A stretch of DNA of 64,000 nucleotides from Tranzscheliella williamsii. Its lineage: Eukaryota; Basidiomycota; Ustilaginomycetes; Ustilaginales; Ustilaginaceae. Under the pieces are notes generated by a model. It worked only from the letters and a program-made list of their open reading frames with translations, did not search any database and was not told where the DNA came from. This document shows positions 49,107 to 59,994 of the stretch, in pieces. Numbering within the stretch: position 1 is the first letter of the stretch; each line of letters starts with the position of its first letter. The stretch covers positions 124,001 through 188,000 of the forward strand of contig JALBYF010000032.1 of the NCBI GenBank assembly GCA_023212725.1. The letters run 5' to 3'. Position numbers and translations under genes: made by a program.

Positions 49107-51524
49107 ATGAGCGACCGTTTCCGCAACGGCAGCTGCCGGTTTGGCCGGCTCGCATCTCCTGCCCAAGCGTCGGCGTGTTTGGTAGCCGCTGCTACAGGTT
49201 CTCGCCATAGCGGTCGTAGCGTCGGCAAGCCATCTCGCCGCAGCTACCGCAACCCCACCCTGCTGCCTCATGTCGCCACCATCCTTACGCTTGTTATCCT
49301 GATGCTTCTCTCGCCGCCTGTCCTTGCCCAAGTTTCGAGTGCCGTGCAGTTAACGCCGGACGCATCCTCCACTGTAGGCACTGACGTCCAGCTCCAGCCC
49401 ACTGCCACCGCCGGAAGCAGCAATCAACTGACCCTCGTCAATGGAACAGCAGATTCATCTTTCCAGGTCGGATTGACCCAGCCCTATACGTGTCAGAAAA
49501 TGGCGATCACCTTTGACCCCAGTCGCGGCACTCCGCCTTATACGCTCATGATCACCTTTGAGAGCTGGGCCCCCGTCACGCTCAGCTTGCCGGCAAGCTA
49601 CGACGATGCTTCCAAATCCCTTTGGCTTTACGAGTATCCTGTGCCCACTTTTGTCGGCGAGGTCCCGAACCCGGCGGTCATCGTATCTGTTGTCGATTCC
49701 ACCGGTCGCATGGCGAACTCCTCTCGCATCCTCTCCGTGCTCACCACCGTCGGGTCCACCTCTGCCACGACCTGCGCTCCCTTTTCCGGCACATCTCAAT
49801 TCATCTTCGAGGCTGACTCACCTCCGGTTCCGTGCGGGCCCTATGCCGTAAGCTGGAGTGGCGACTATGCCCCCCCCATGTATGCTGTCTTGCTGCCCGA
49901 ACGAGCGCCTCCCATTTATCTTGCTGCGCCCGCCATCGCTGCAGGAAACTACACTTGGACAAACACCATGGCTAGTGGTTCTGGCTTTCTTACGACCATG
50001 GGCGATTCGCAGGGCCGAAACGGTGGCGTATCCAGATACAAGGTTGTCGCTCAGGACCCGGCGGCCAGTCCTGCTGTCTGCAGTCCCTCCACGGCGTCCG
50101 AGTACAGGCTCTTACCGGCCACGACCACAGCCTCCCCCGCCACAGTCTATCCCGACGCGACCACGACCATCGCTTCTCTTACCACCAATAGAGGCACCGT
50201 GTCCACCGTTACCGTTGTACAGACCATTCGCAAAGGCCGCATCGTCGGTGGACAACACAGTGGTGGCCTCTCCACTGGTCTTGTCATACTCTTGATCGTC
50301 GTCTTCGTCGGCGTCGGTTTGGGCGGTGTTTTGTTGGGCTGGTGTTGTTTCCGCCGGCGGCAGAAGCAGCAACACAACATCAAATCATGGGACCTGCCCA
50401 GCAGCGACCCTTCGATGCCCTTGCACTCGGACCCCTCCATGCCCATCGTGCCCGGGGTTTTTGGCCGCGGCCCCGCTCGTTCAGTGGCGCAAAGCTCGAA
50501 CGAAGCGGAGCGCCGAGCAGCGTTCGATTCTTATCCTGCGCACTCGCTTGCTCCACGCCCGCTGACCCACGTTTCTTCCCTTCGAGATTCTCTGCGAAGC
50601 TGGTCGTCCGGCTTTGACAACGTACCGCTTATCAGCGCCGATCCCGCAACACAGATTACGTCTTCGGCTACCGACGAGTATGCTCTGACCCGACCCACCT
50701 CCGGTATACGGCGCGGACATTCGATCAACCATCCTCGCTCGCGCACCTCAGGCTACGCCTCGCACACTGATGATGGCCGCTCGCCCAGCTGGGTTCTTAA
50801 CAGGACCGCCACTATGGGCTGGGCATCCAACCGTCTTGACGACGTGTCCAACCCGTTTGCGGATCCGCCCAGAGCCACAAGTTCCGTCGCACCGGAATCC
50901 CCCAGCAGCATCAAGACCAGCGTGGTTGGCGCAGGCGCCACGCTCCGTTCCGATGCGGCGTCGCGCGCGGTCTACCAAGAGGTGTTCACCAGTGCTTCGT
51001 CGCCAACGGATGCACCCGTCCCCGCAGCTCCCGGACCAGCTGGACGCTGGGCTCAGGCTGAGAGGCCATCTCACATGTCGCCAACGTCGGATTCGTCGGG
51101 CAGCCGTCGCGCCGCCGCAGGATGGCTAAATGCGTCAAATGATTCCCCGCACGCACATGCTGACGGCCGAGTCATCCAGCACTCGGACGCCGGGCTTCTC
51201 TTCGACGACACCGCCAACGGCGATGAGCTGATTGATTTCGGCGACGAGCCGCCCATGGAGCTGCCGCCTCAGTACGACACCCTCCACCCGCCCCGCGATC
51301 GCTATCAGGAGCCTCTGCCCCTGTCGCTGCCCTCACCGCCACCGCCGCCGCCGCCAGCGCCACACTCACAGGGCGGCACCCGCCCGGCCGCATCCCGTGC
51401 CAGCTCCGGCGACATAGCGGAGCAGCGCAGCCATGCACCCGACACGCACGAAGTGCACGCCGCTGACTTGGTCGACGACGATGACGAGGAGTCGGACTTC
51501 TGGAACTCTGGATCCACGCGCTAA
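49107..51524 (+). CDS. Type I membrane protein of unknown function, 805 aa
   Basis: Start at the first ATG (49107); the frame is open 19 codons further upstream from a TTG. Residues ~55-75 (HVATILTLVILMLLSPPVLA) look like a signal peptide or anchor after a basic N-terminus. An extracellular part of about 320 residues follows, with VQLTPDASS and YTCQKMAITFDPSRGTPPYT, Ser/Thr-rich. A membrane segment (GLVILLIVVFVGVGLGGVLL) then WCCFRRRQK stop-transfer residues lead into a ~400-residue Ser/Pro-rich tail with SDPSMPLHSDPSMP. The layout (Ser/Thr-rich ectodomain, one membrane span, disordered tail) is seen in fungal wall-sensor-like proteins, but I do not recognise the family. Confidence 0.75.
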   Translation: MSDRFRNGSCRFGRLASPAQASACLVAAATGSRHSGRSVGKPSRRSYRNPTLLPHVATILTLVILMLLSPPVLAQVSSAVQLTPDASSTVGTDVQLQPTATAGSSNQLTLVNGTADSSFQVGLTQPYTCQKMAITFDPSRGTPPYTLMITFESWAPVTLSLPASYDDASKSLWLYEYPVPTFVGEVPNPAVIVSVVDSTGRMANSSRILSVLTTVGSTSATTCAPFSGTSQFIFEADSPPVPCGPYAVSWSGDYAPPMYAVLLPERAPPIYLAAPAIAAGNYTWTNTMASGSGFLTTMGDSQGRNGGVSRYKVVAQDPAASPAVCSPSTASEYRLLPATTTASPATVYPDATTTIASLTTNRGTVSTVTVVQTIRKGRIVGGQHSGGLSTGLVILLIVVFVGVGLGGVLLGWCCFRRRQKQQHNIKSWDLPSSDPSMPLHSDPSMPIVPGVFGRGPARSVAQSSNEAERRAAFDSYPAHSLAPRPLTHVSSLRDSLRSWSSGFDNVPLISADPATQITSSATDEYALTRPTSGIRRGHSINHPRSRTSGYASHTDDGRSPSWVLNRTATMGWASNRLDDVSNPFADPPRATSSVAPESPSSIKTSVVGAGATLRSDAASRAVYQEVFTSASSPTDAPVPAAPGPAGRWAQAERPSHMSPTSDSSGSRRAAAGWLNASNDSPHAHADGRVIQHSDAGLLFDDTANGDELIDFGDEPPMELPPQYDTLHPPRDRYQEPLPLSLPSPPPPPPPAPHSQGGTRPAASRASSGDIAEQRSHAPDTHEVHAADLVDDDDEESDFWNSGSTR

Positions 51525-52035
51525 AATCCCTCTTCCCCCCCGCGCGCCGACACACTCAGACCTCCCGACACTCTTTTGTACCCCTCTTCCCGCACTACGG
51601 CCCCTGCAGCCGCCTTCTGTATTCTAGCCTGCTTCGTATACTACGGTCCACCCTGGCGCGGTGGTGATGGTGCGGCGACAGGAACTGCACGGCGGCGCCT
51701 TCGATACAGTGTGGAGGTGGAGGGCAAGGGACGCCATGTTAGATCCGCGGCGGGGCTGCTTAATCGTTGGTACTAGAGTAAAAGACACAGGGTGAGTGCC
51801 GAGGATGTGCTCAGATGTCGCACGACTCGCCGTGCACGATCCGCTGCTGACGCAGCGCTGAAATGCGGGCCCCTCCACCGGAGGTCTTGCAGCAATCAAG
51901 CTCCGTCCAGCAGCTTGGGCTTATCGCGCGGCTTGGCGATATATAGCCAGCGCCTGCGTGCGAGATCGCGGCCCACGGATTCGCATTTCCCTTGCTCTGT
52001 TTATCTGTCCGCCCTTGCCGCCTACTTAGCCTACC
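51525..52035. other. Intergenic, alcohol dehydrogenase promoter
   Basis: 511 bp; contains the TATA element at 51940 and the 3' end of the membrane-protein gene. Nothing further is seen. Confidence 0.5.
51940..51945 (+). promoter_or_regulatory. Putative TATA box of the alcohol dehydrogenase gene
   Basis: TATATA about 91 bp before the ATG at 52036. Confidence 0.55.
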
Positions 52036-53242
52036 ATGTCGCTGCCCAAAACTTACAAAGCCGCCGTGTTCGAAAAGGCGAACGAGCCGCTGACGTTCAA
52101 GGATGTCGAGCTGGAGCAGCCCGCTGCGGGTCACATCCTGGTCAAGGTCGAGGCGTGCGGTGTCTGCCACAGCGATGCGCTCGTCCAGTCGGGCGGCTTC
52201 GGCGCTCTCCCCCGCATTCCCGGCCACGAGGTCGTCGGCAAGGTCGTCGCCGTCGGCGCCAACGTCGACAAGTGGAAGAACGGCGACCGTGTCGGCGGCG
52301 CCTGGCACGGCGGCCACGACGGCACCTGTCGTCAGTGCAACTCGGGCCTCTTCCAGATGTGCGACAACGAGCAGATCAACGGCGTAACCAGAGATGGCGG
52401 ATGTAGGTGCCGCACAGTACAATGTCGACGCGCACGTAAATGCTGACATTTTATATACTCTCTTATCCGCACTTATTGTTGCTGACTGACAGACGCGGAA
52501 TACTGCCATCTCCGCTCTGAGGCGGCGGTTCGGCTGCCTGCAGACGGCGATGCGGTCCAGATGGCGCCTCTAATGTGTGCGGGTGTGACGGTGTTCAACG
52601 GAATCCGGAAGATGGAGATCACAGCCGGTGAGGTGGTCGCTATTCAGGGGCTTGGCGGATTGGGCCATCTTGCGATCCAGTACGCCCGCAAGATGGGCTA
52701 CCGCACTGTCGCCATGTCTCGAGGCACCGAGAAGAAAGAGTTCGCCACCAAGCTCGGGGCCACCGATTACATCGACACCACCAAGGAGGACGCTACCGAG
52801 GCGCTGCTCAAGATGGGCGGCGCTGCGCTCGTGGTAATTACGGCTCCAAACCCCAAGGTGATCACCCCTCTGGTCGGCGCCTGCAAGGCATTAGGCAAGG
52901 TCCTAATTCTAGCACGTGAGTATCCGATCCCCATCTCTTCACAGCCCTTCACCGCCTAGGCTCAGACAACTGACCCGAAGGAGTCTGGTGCGGCCTTTCT
53001 CTTCTGAACCGGCTTCAGCGGTGGGGGACGTGCCCGTCAGCACCTATGCCATGATCAACCGAGGCATCTCGGTCCACGGCTGGCCCTCGGGCCATGCGCA
53101 GGACTCGGAGGAAGCAGTCGCCTTTGCGCATCGTTTCGGCGTCGAGTGCATGTGCGAGGCGTTCCCGCTCGCCAAGGCCAACGAGGCGCTCAAGCACATG
53201 ATGGACAACCAGGTGCGCTTCCGAGCCGTCCTCACCATGTGA
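52036..53242 (+). CDS. Zinc-type alcohol dehydrogenase (MDR), 337 aa, three exons
   Basis: Exons 52036-52402, 52493-52915 and 53019-53242. Intron 1 (GTAGGT...GACAG, 90 nt) joins RDGG to YAEYCHLRSEAAVRLP; intron 2 (GTGAGT...TTCAG, 103 nt) joins VLILA to PVGDVPVSTYAMI. Catalytic zinc residues are Cys in GVCHSD and the His in GHE; the third ligand comes from VTFAGVTVFN-type sequence (MCAGVTVFNG). The lobe WHGGHDGTCRQCNSGLFQMCDN has three Cys where four are common in the MDR structural-zinc site; fungal members of this branch often look like this. The cofactor loop is GLGGLGHLAIQYA. It should oxidise or reduce alcohols/aldehydes with NAD(P). The second, different alcohol dehydrogenase follows at 54075. 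Confidence 0.9.
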
Positions 53243-54074
53243 AGCCCCCCTGCAAAACGGCCCCTTATAGCCTCGCCCCTTGTCGTCCGACCGCTGAATT
53301 CAGTGTTGCTGTCAAGCGAAGAGAAACACCTTGCAAGTGGCCTGTGCAGTTCAAGTCATGTGATAGAGATTTTCTGCTCTGATTTCTCTGGAATTTCCTT
53401 GTGATTCTCGTTCCCTTACTCACCCTGCATGTGTTTTCCGCTTTCTTCTGTGCTCACGGCTTCTAAAGCTTATTGAGCGCATGTGGAGTTTGGGTTGTTC
53501 GCATGAAAATGTGATTCAACAATTACTTCAGATTGTATTGCACTTGAGCGCTGCTTTTCTTTGTCGAAGCTGAGACCACTCAGTCGCGAATTTGCGTCTG
53601 CTATTTGCTACAGATTCTGGAAGGCGGAAGCAAGGCATGACTCAGCTTCAGATGATGTTAGAGCCACACTTGGACCCAGTCAAGTCGTTCACTTTGTCTG
53701 AAGGCCCGTTCGCCCGTGCGGACGGTCATCGAAGCAGCGGGTCTGACGTAGAAGATGTCATCTGTTTGGCCCACTTCCTGGACATGCAAGGCTGCTACGC
53801 TGACATCACTCTCAGCTGGTCGAAACCGTCCTTCCACTGGCTGCCTCGCCCAATCTCACGCTCAGATGTCGTGTGCTGAGTTAGCCGCCCTGCGAGCCGA
53901 CCAAAGATCGCCATTCCCTCGCTCGGTGGTGGCGCTGGGCACGGATCCACTCCGTATAAGAATGCCACACCAAGACGTCGCATCCTAGCCATCTCTCCAT
54001 CGTTCGATTCCTTCTTCGACGCACAGACAGACCCCTCCCCGAATCGAGACCTTCACAGACGCGCTATTGACAGT
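53243..54074. other. Intergenic between the two alcohol dehydrogenases
   Basis: 832 bp. The part around 53370-53570 is more AT-rich than its surroundings. The short frame at 53592-53879 has no features. It holds the promoter of the next gene. Confidence 0.5.
53954..53960 (+). promoter_or_regulatory. Putative TATA box of the second alcohol dehydrogenase
   Basis: GTATAAG about 120 bp before the ATG at 54075. Confidence 0.45.
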
Positions 54075-55160
54075 ATGACTGACTCCATCCCCAAGAGCAT
54101 GCGGGCGGCGACCATCAAGGACTTCAATCAAGGGTACGAAGTTAAGGATATTGATGTGCCTGACCTCGGCCCGAATGACATTCTAGTCAAGATTGCTGCG
54201 GCCGGATACTGCCACACGGACTTGCAGGTGATGGAAGGCGTGTACAAGTCGCAGGGCGCCAAGCCGGGGCTGGTAGGCTCGCACGAGCCTGCAGGCACGG
54301 TGGTGAAGGCGGGTTCCGAAGCGGGCAAGAGCAACATCAAGGTGGGCGACCGTGTCGGCTCGATCAACACATACGGCTTCTGCGGCAAATGCAACTCGTG
54401 CAAGCAAGGCCAGCAACTGTGCGACAACCTGCCCGGTATGCTCGGCCTGACGCTCAACGGCGGCTTCTCGGAATACATGAAGGCGGACGCGCGCGTCGTG
54501 TCCAAGATCCCCGACAAAATCCCCTTTGACGAAGCGGCACCGCTCTTCTGCGCCGGTGCCACCGTTTACGGCGCTCTCCTCGCCGTAAAGCCACAGGCCG
54601 GCCAGTGGCTCGCCATGATCGGCATCGGCGGCCTCGGCCATCTCGGCGTCCAGTATGCCAAGGCCATGGGCTGCAAAGTCATCGCCATCGACAACCGCAA
54701 GGAGGGCGTCGACCTCGCCTACAACGTCCCCGACCACCTCAAGCCAGACAAATCGTTCGTGATTGACTCGGAAGAGGCAGAGAAGAAGTGCATCGACGAG
54801 CTACAGTCGAGCTTCTACGACACGAATCCAGGCGTCGACCGCGTCGTGATCAATACCGAGGCGCGCCACCTGATCAAGTTCTCGCAGCAGTTCCTCCGCA
54901 AAGGCGGCGAGCTCGTCGACGTCGGCCTCCCCGCCGACGGCCCGTTCGAGGTCGACTCGTTTGCGCTCAACTTCAAGGAGCAGACCATCCGCGGCCGTCT
55001 CATTTGCACACCCGAGCAGTGCCAAGACATGATCAACCTTCATGCCGAGAATGGCTGCCGAACCCACATCGAAAAGACCTACTCGGTCGACGACGCCAAC
55101 AAGATGGCCGAACACTACCAGTCCAAGAATCTTCAAGGCCGTCTCTGTATGGTCTTCTAA
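54075..55160 (+). CDS. Zinc-dependent alcohol dehydrogenase (Adh1-like)
   Basis: 361 residues, single exon. It has AAAGYCHTDLQ (catalytic Cys), VGSHEPAGTV, and the structural zinc lobe FCGKCNSCKQGQQLC with all four Cys. MLGLTLNGGFSEYMKADARV and FCAGATVYGAL are conserved in the propanol-preferring/Adh1 group; GIGGLGHLGVQYAKAMG is the NAD loop, and HYQSKNLQGRLCMVF the C-terminus. It should convert alcohols and aldehydes with NAD. It belongs to another branch than the gene at 52036, so this is not a simple recent duplication. Confidence 0.92.
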   Translation: MTDSIPKSMRAATIKDFNQGYEVKDIDVPDLGPNDILVKIAAAGYCHTDLQVMEGVYKSQGAKPGLVGSHEPAGTVVKAGSEAGKSNIKVGDRVGSINTYGFCGKCNSCKQGQQLCDNLPGMLGLTLNGGFSEYMKADARVVSKIPDKIPFDEAAPLFCAGATVYGALLAVKPQAGQWLAMIGIGGLGHLGVQYAKAMGCKVIAIDNRKEGVDLAYNVPDHLKPDKSFVIDSEEAEKKCIDELQSSFYDTNPGVDRVVINTEARHLIKFSQQFLRKGGELVDVGLPADGPFEVDSFALNFKEQTIRGRLICTPEQCQDMINLHAENGCRTHIEKTYSVDDANKMAEHYQSKNLQGRLCMVF

Positions 55161-56329
55161 GCTTCCCACCACACCTGCCTGCATCCTGTCGTTTTCTTTT
55201 GTACTGCAATGTAACTACCTCCTAACGCCTGACTCTTGTGGTGCTGCTTGTGCTGACCTGTTGGCTGGGGAATCAAGGCATGCGCACTTGGAAGGCGACG
55301 ACCGAGGCCTATGACGTGCTCAAACTGTTTCAGCGTAGATCCTGGCTCTTGCGAGGCGATGGTGGCGCTGCGTTCCTCTACCCTCCGACCTTCTCCAGTG
55401 AGTGTCGCCCACAGCCCTTTTGTGGCGGGCAATTCCCGTCCATAGCCACTCCAGCCAGTCACGGTAAGGAAACCTGGTCAATTGCATAAAGAAGTACATA
55501 CTTGCGGCCATGTCATCTGTCAACATCCAGTCTGGTGCTGACAACTCTGTGTCTGTGATCTCTGTGTGTCCCAGTCGACACGGGGCTTTTCCCATGAACT
55601 TGCTGTCCTTTGGGGGTACACTGATCTTGGGCAATCATCCTCCTGTGCCTTTGCATAATGCTGATATTTGCTGTAGATTGCAGATCAAGGTGTATTGCCA
55701 ACATGGCTTGCCTTGTCACAGGCTGCCATGCATTCATGTTGCTATTGATGTGTGGTTGAAATAGCTGCAGATTCATTGAAGCTGACAACTTGTCTGCTTT
55801 TCTACATCAGGAGCCGGTCATATATGTAGCTGCTGATTTCGGTCATCCAAGTCTCTTTGCCTTGCATCCAGGTATCGACTTCCTCCACCTGTCGATGAGC
55901 TCGAAGGCATCGGGCGGCTGATCGGCCCTCAGCGGCCCACACCATCGCTCAGTAAGTGGCCCATATAGAGCGCTATAAATAATCAATGCTGGTCTTCAAC
56001 TCCAAAAATGGTATCATGGATACACATGGCTGCTGACAGAGATAGCCAACAGGAACAGAACGCAGAACGAGATGTGGCTTGGCCTTCTTACCGAGTTGTC
56101 GGTTTTTTATTCATCATAAGAAGACGGCTTCTCGCTTTCTACCCTGGCTTACTGCCGGCCCCAGCGACAAAGGTGGAGGGCGTCATGAGTCCCCGGACCC
56201 GCAGCGCTGGCGCTGCCAGTCATGGACGGCGGGCCAATACGCTGGTTCGCTCGTCGGATTAGGTCTCTTGACTTCCCTCCGCGTGCAGCTTGTCGTTGTT
56301 GAGCTTATCCACATTCCCCTATCGTCCTG
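55161..56329. other. Intergenic, promoter of the FAR-17a-like gene
   Basis: 1.17 kb. A TATAAAT at about 55973-55979 lies some 350 bp before the next ATG, too far to be sure of. Nothing else is recognised. Confidence 0.4.
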
Positions 56330-57397
56330 ATGACCATGGCGCAGCGACAGAACCAGATGACGCCAGCAGCAGCGAGACGCAGAAGCTGGACAAAGGGTGT
56401 GGCGGTGATGTGGCACGCGCTTGCTATCGCCTCGTGCTGGTACGGCTTTCACTCGCTCAACACTATCACCGAGCTTGTGGGCGTGCGGATCGACCTGCAA
56501 TACGGCGGTAGGTTTCTATCACAAAGCCAGAGCAATTCCATCGCCGCGTTAGCGACAATGCCGAGCTGACGTCAGTGTGCTGTTTTGGCGGTGGCATCTC
56601 GCAGGGCACTTCCAGTTCCTTACCATCTGCGGTTTGGCAGCCACGCTTGCGACGATGGTTCTCGCTTTGCTGATCGATCTCGTTGCGCTTCCAGAAGGTA
56701 AACTCACCGTGCAGTTCTGGCAGCTGTGGCGAAGCGCATCGGTGTCGAGACTAACCCAGAGATATTGTTTCCCGCTTGGATCCGTTGCAGCCGCACTATG
56801 GCTAAAAGATGTGCTGACGGCCATCGCGTTGCCGGCCGAGTCGGTCATTTCTCTGTTGTACTGGTCGCTGTTCTTCTATAAGAAGGATCTGCTGATGCCG
56901 CCCAAGTCGGTGATGGACCCGCTCAACCCGGGCCAGGTGCTCTCGGAAGAGCCCATTGTGATCCCCCTGCAGATTGATCTTAGCCTGCACGCCCTCCCCG
57001 GCGTGTTCCTGCTGGTCGATTACTTCGCCTTCCAGCGCCAGCTCGCTTCCTCGATCTCCGTCAGGAAGGTGGCCATTACCGTCACTGCCGCCTATTCGTA
57101 AGTTTCTGCCCGATCCCGCATCATGCGGTCGCATCCGCGCTGTGCTCAGTGGTATTAATTTGACATCATTCCACTGCCTCTCATTGCTCACCAAACAGGC
57201 TGTGGGTGGAAAGGTGCGCAAGAGTCAATGGGCACTTTCCCTATCCGCTCTTGGATCTCCTGAAGCTGCCGCAACGCGTCATCCTGTACGTCGCGTGCTC
57301 TCTCGTTGCCAGCGCCGTGGGTATGACGGCTGTGAAAGCCCACGATGCGGTTCATGGATTCCGCAAGTCCAGACAGGACCTCAAGAAATTGCAATGA
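56330..57397 (+). CDS. FAR-17a/AIG1-family membrane protein, 258 aa, four exons
   Basis: Exons 56330-56507, 56605-56697, 56791-57097 and 57199-57397. Intron 1 joins LQYG to GHFQFLTICG. Intron 2 (GTAAAC...GACTAAC...TTGCAG, 93 nt) is a multiple of three, so the frame also stays open if it is kept; the branch point and family fit favour splicing. Intron 3 (GTAAGT...AACAG) joins AAYS to LWVERCARVNGHFPYPLLDL. Hydrophobic segments: LAIASCWYGFHSL, FLTICGLAATLATMVLALLI, LPAESVISLLYWSLFF, LHALPGVFLLVDYFA and VILYVACSLVASAVGM. The His in LHALPG fits the essential His of AIG1/ADTRP enzymes, which hydrolyse lipid esters (FAHFAs) in mammals. The fungal role is unknown. Probably an ER or other membrane protein. 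Confidence 0.85.
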
Positions 57398-58196
57398 GGA
57401 GCGAGCGCATCCACAGCCCGCGCTCTAACACTACTCGATATGCTCACGTCGTGCTAACACTCGAGGAAAGGCTGAGATCGGGATCGCAACAGCGAGACAG
57501 ACGCGTGACCTGTGCAGCGGACGCAGCTCAATAGCCCGCAACAGCCGAAAGGCCGAACGCTACTCAGATTGCCACAGTATGCACTCGGACGGTAGAAGCG
57601 CAATCTGACACCCATCACTACCACAATAGCCGCCTTTGATTTGTGTGATTGCGATTCACATTCAAGACTATCGTGCAGGCATAAGTGCGGAGCGCATAGC
57701 ACTGCAGCCAAAAACTGCGCCGACATGTACTAGGCCCGATCCGACCGTTGTTACCTCTACGGCGCAGCACCGCACAAGGAACCTTCCACGATAGAAACAA
57801 AGAACACGATCTTGTCTCGGCGCGGCGAACGCTGCTTTTCTCGGCCTTGTACTGATGGCGCCACCGCAAATCGCGATTGCACTCTCGGCAAGCTTAATTG
57901 CGTGCTTATCCTTTCTTCGCAGGGTCGTGTGGGCGTGGAGTGAGCCGTCCGCTCTTTGACGCATGAAGCCCGGTGGCAACCTATCTTCCCTATCTCGCTC
58001 TTTACCCCCCTTACCCCCCAGACGCTTTCGCTTCAAAGCATCGTTGGTCATGACGGAACACGCCGGTTATAGTTCGAAGCTTCTTTTGGCCGCCCTTCAT
58101 TACGTATAAGAAACCACGCTGTGCACGCGAGGTCCTCTTTCCCCTTCTCCATCTGTTTCTATTTCGCTGCGCTATCTTCTCCTTCTCCTGTCCTCC
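57398..58196. other. Intergenic, promoter of choline-sulfatase
   Basis: 799 bp. C/T-rich just before the sulfatase ATG. No other signal is seen. Confidence 0.4.
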
Positions 58197-59873
58197 ATGC
58201 CCGTCCAGTACTCCGCTAACGGAGCCGGCAGCGATGGTATTCCGAACGGTGCCGGCCGAGCCAATGGCTTCCACGGCCACGGCCCTGTGCATTTGGACGA
58301 TGGAGCAACGGGCCGGAGGCCCAATATTCTCTTCGTGATGGCGGATCAGCTAGCGGCGCCACAGCTGCGCATGTACAACCCAAAGTCGCAGATCTTGACG
58401 CCAAATCTCGACAAGCTCGCCGAGAGTTCCGTCGTGCTCGACTCGGCGTATTGCAACTCGCCACTGTGCGCGCCGTCGCGCATGGCCCTCGTCACTGGCC
58501 AGTTGCCCTCCAAGATTGGAGCGTACGACAACGCGTCGTCTATCAGCTCCGACACTCCCACCTATGCGCACTACCTCCGCTCGGCCGGCTACGAGACCGT
58601 CCTGGCAGGCAAGATGCATTTCATTGGCGATCAGCTCCACGGTTTTGAGAAGCGGCTCACCGCCGATATCTACCCCGCCGACTACGGCTGGGCCGTTAAC
58701 TGGGACAAGCCTGACGAGCGTCTCGAGTGGTACCACAACGCTTCCAGCATCCTCCAAGCAGGGCCCTGCGTCCGTAGCAACCAGATGGACTATGACGAAG
58801 AGGTCCTCTACAAGTCCAAACAATTTCTCTACGACTACGTTCGCCAAGGTGACGACGCCCGCCCCTTCGCCATGACCGTCAGCTTCACTCACCCGCACGA
58901 TCCTTACACCATCGAAAAGGAGTACTGGGACCTCTACGAGGACGTGGACATCGACCTGCCCGAGGTTGAGATTCATCCCGACCGTCAGGATCCGCACTCC
59001 AAGCGTCTTCGGCACGTCTGCGATCTCGAGGGCCGCGAGTTCACGCGCGAACAGATTAAGCGAGCCAAACGCGCCTACTACGGCTCCGTCTCGTATGTCG
59101 ATGCCAAGATCGGCCAGCTGCTCTCGACGCTGGACAAGTGCGGGCTGCGAGACGACACAATCATCGTCTTCAGCGGCGATCACGGTGACATGCTCGGCGA
59201 GCGCTCGCTCTGGTACAAGATGAGTTACTTTGAGAGCTCGGTGCGGGTGCCGCTGCTCTTCCACTACCCGCGCCGCTTTGCGCCGCGGCGCGTCGGTGCG
59301 AATGTTTCAACGCTGGATCTGCTGCCGACATTCTGCGATCTGGTGGACGTGCCGCTGCTCAAGGAGTTGCCGCTGGACGGCGTCTCGATGCTCCCGCATC
59401 TGCTCGGCCACGCAGGGCACGACACGGTCATCGCCGAGTACATGGGCGAAGGCACCGTCGCCCCCATCTGCATGATTCGTCGCGGGCCGTGGAAGTACAT
59501 CACCTGCCCTGTCGACCCGCCCCAGCTTTTCAACCTCGAGCATGACCCCAAAGAGCTTGTTAATCTCGCGACCCACAACGCCGCCCACGACCCTCCCACC
59601 CGCGCCGTGCTCGAAGCCTTCACCGCCGAGGCGCGCATGCGCTGGGACATGCAGAAGCTCACCGACGAGGTCCTCCTTGTCCAGCGCCGCCGCCGCTTCG
59701 TCCACGGCAGCCTCAAACAGGGCGCCTGGACCTCCTGGGACTACCAGGTGCCCCAAAACACTCAAAACATGTATATCCGCTCCCATCTCGAGCTCGACGA
59801 CCTCGAGCGGAAGGCCCGCTTTCCCCCCGTCGACGAGCATGGCAGGTCCCTCTCCGTGAAACGTATCTCCTAG
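58197..59873 (+). CDS. Choline-sulfatase
   Basis: 558 residues, single exon. RRPNILFVMADQL has the metal-binding Asp; CNSPLCAPSR is the sulfatase signature, with C91 in C-x-P-S-R converted to formylglycine. GYETVLAGKMHFIGDQLHGF and VFSGDHGDMLGERSLWYKMSYFESSVRVPLL carry further metal and catalytic residues (in separate stretches). The C-terminus RRRRFVHGSLKQGAWTSWDY fits the choline-sulfatase C-terminal element, which sets the family apart from arylsulfatases. It releases choline and sulfate from choline-O-sulfate, a fungal sulfur store and osmolyte. No choline-sulfate permease is recognised nearby; the transporter at 61378-63096 looks inositol/sugar-type. Confidence 0.93.
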   Translation: MPVQYSANGAGSDGIPNGAGRANGFHGHGPVHLDDGATGRRPNILFVMADQLAAPQLRMYNPKSQILTPNLDKLAESSVVLDSAYCNSPLCAPSRMALVTGQLPSKIGAYDNASSISSDTPTYAHYLRSAGYETVLAGKMHFIGDQLHGFEKRLTADIYPADYGWAVNWDKPDERLEWYHNASSILQAGPCVRSNQMDYDEEVLYKSKQFLYDYVRQGDDARPFAMTVSFTHPHDPYTIEKEYWDLYEDVDIDLPEVEIHPDRQDPHSKRLRHVCDLEGREFTREQIKRAKRAYYGSVSYVDAKIGQLLSTLDKCGLRDDTIIVFSGDHGDMLGERSLWYKMSYFESSVRVPLLFHYPRRFAPRRVGANVSTLDLLPTFCDLVDVPLLKELPLDGVSMLPHLLGHAGHDTVIAEYMGEGTVAPICMIRRGPWKYITCPVDPPQLFNLEHDPKELVNLATHNAAHDPPTRAVLEAFTAEARMRWDMQKLTDEVLLVQRRRRFVHGSLKQGAWTSWDYQVPQNTQNMYIRSHLELDDLERKARFPPVDEHGRSLSVKRIS

Positions 59874-59994
59874 CCTGCGCCTCCCCATCTAGACACGCAT
59901 TATACCCCTATGCAAGCCGTTCTGTAATTATCAACTCTACATATACACACGTACCAAACAGATTTCTCCGTGTGTCCGGGCTGCACCACCGGTA

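Noticed and set aside
53592..53879. 95-codon plus-strand frame between the alcohol dehydrogenases
   Set aside because: No domain or hydrophobic segment; probably chance.
54000..54015. B-box-like GTTCGATTCC
   Set aside because: No matching A box or cloverleaf around it, so not a tRNA.
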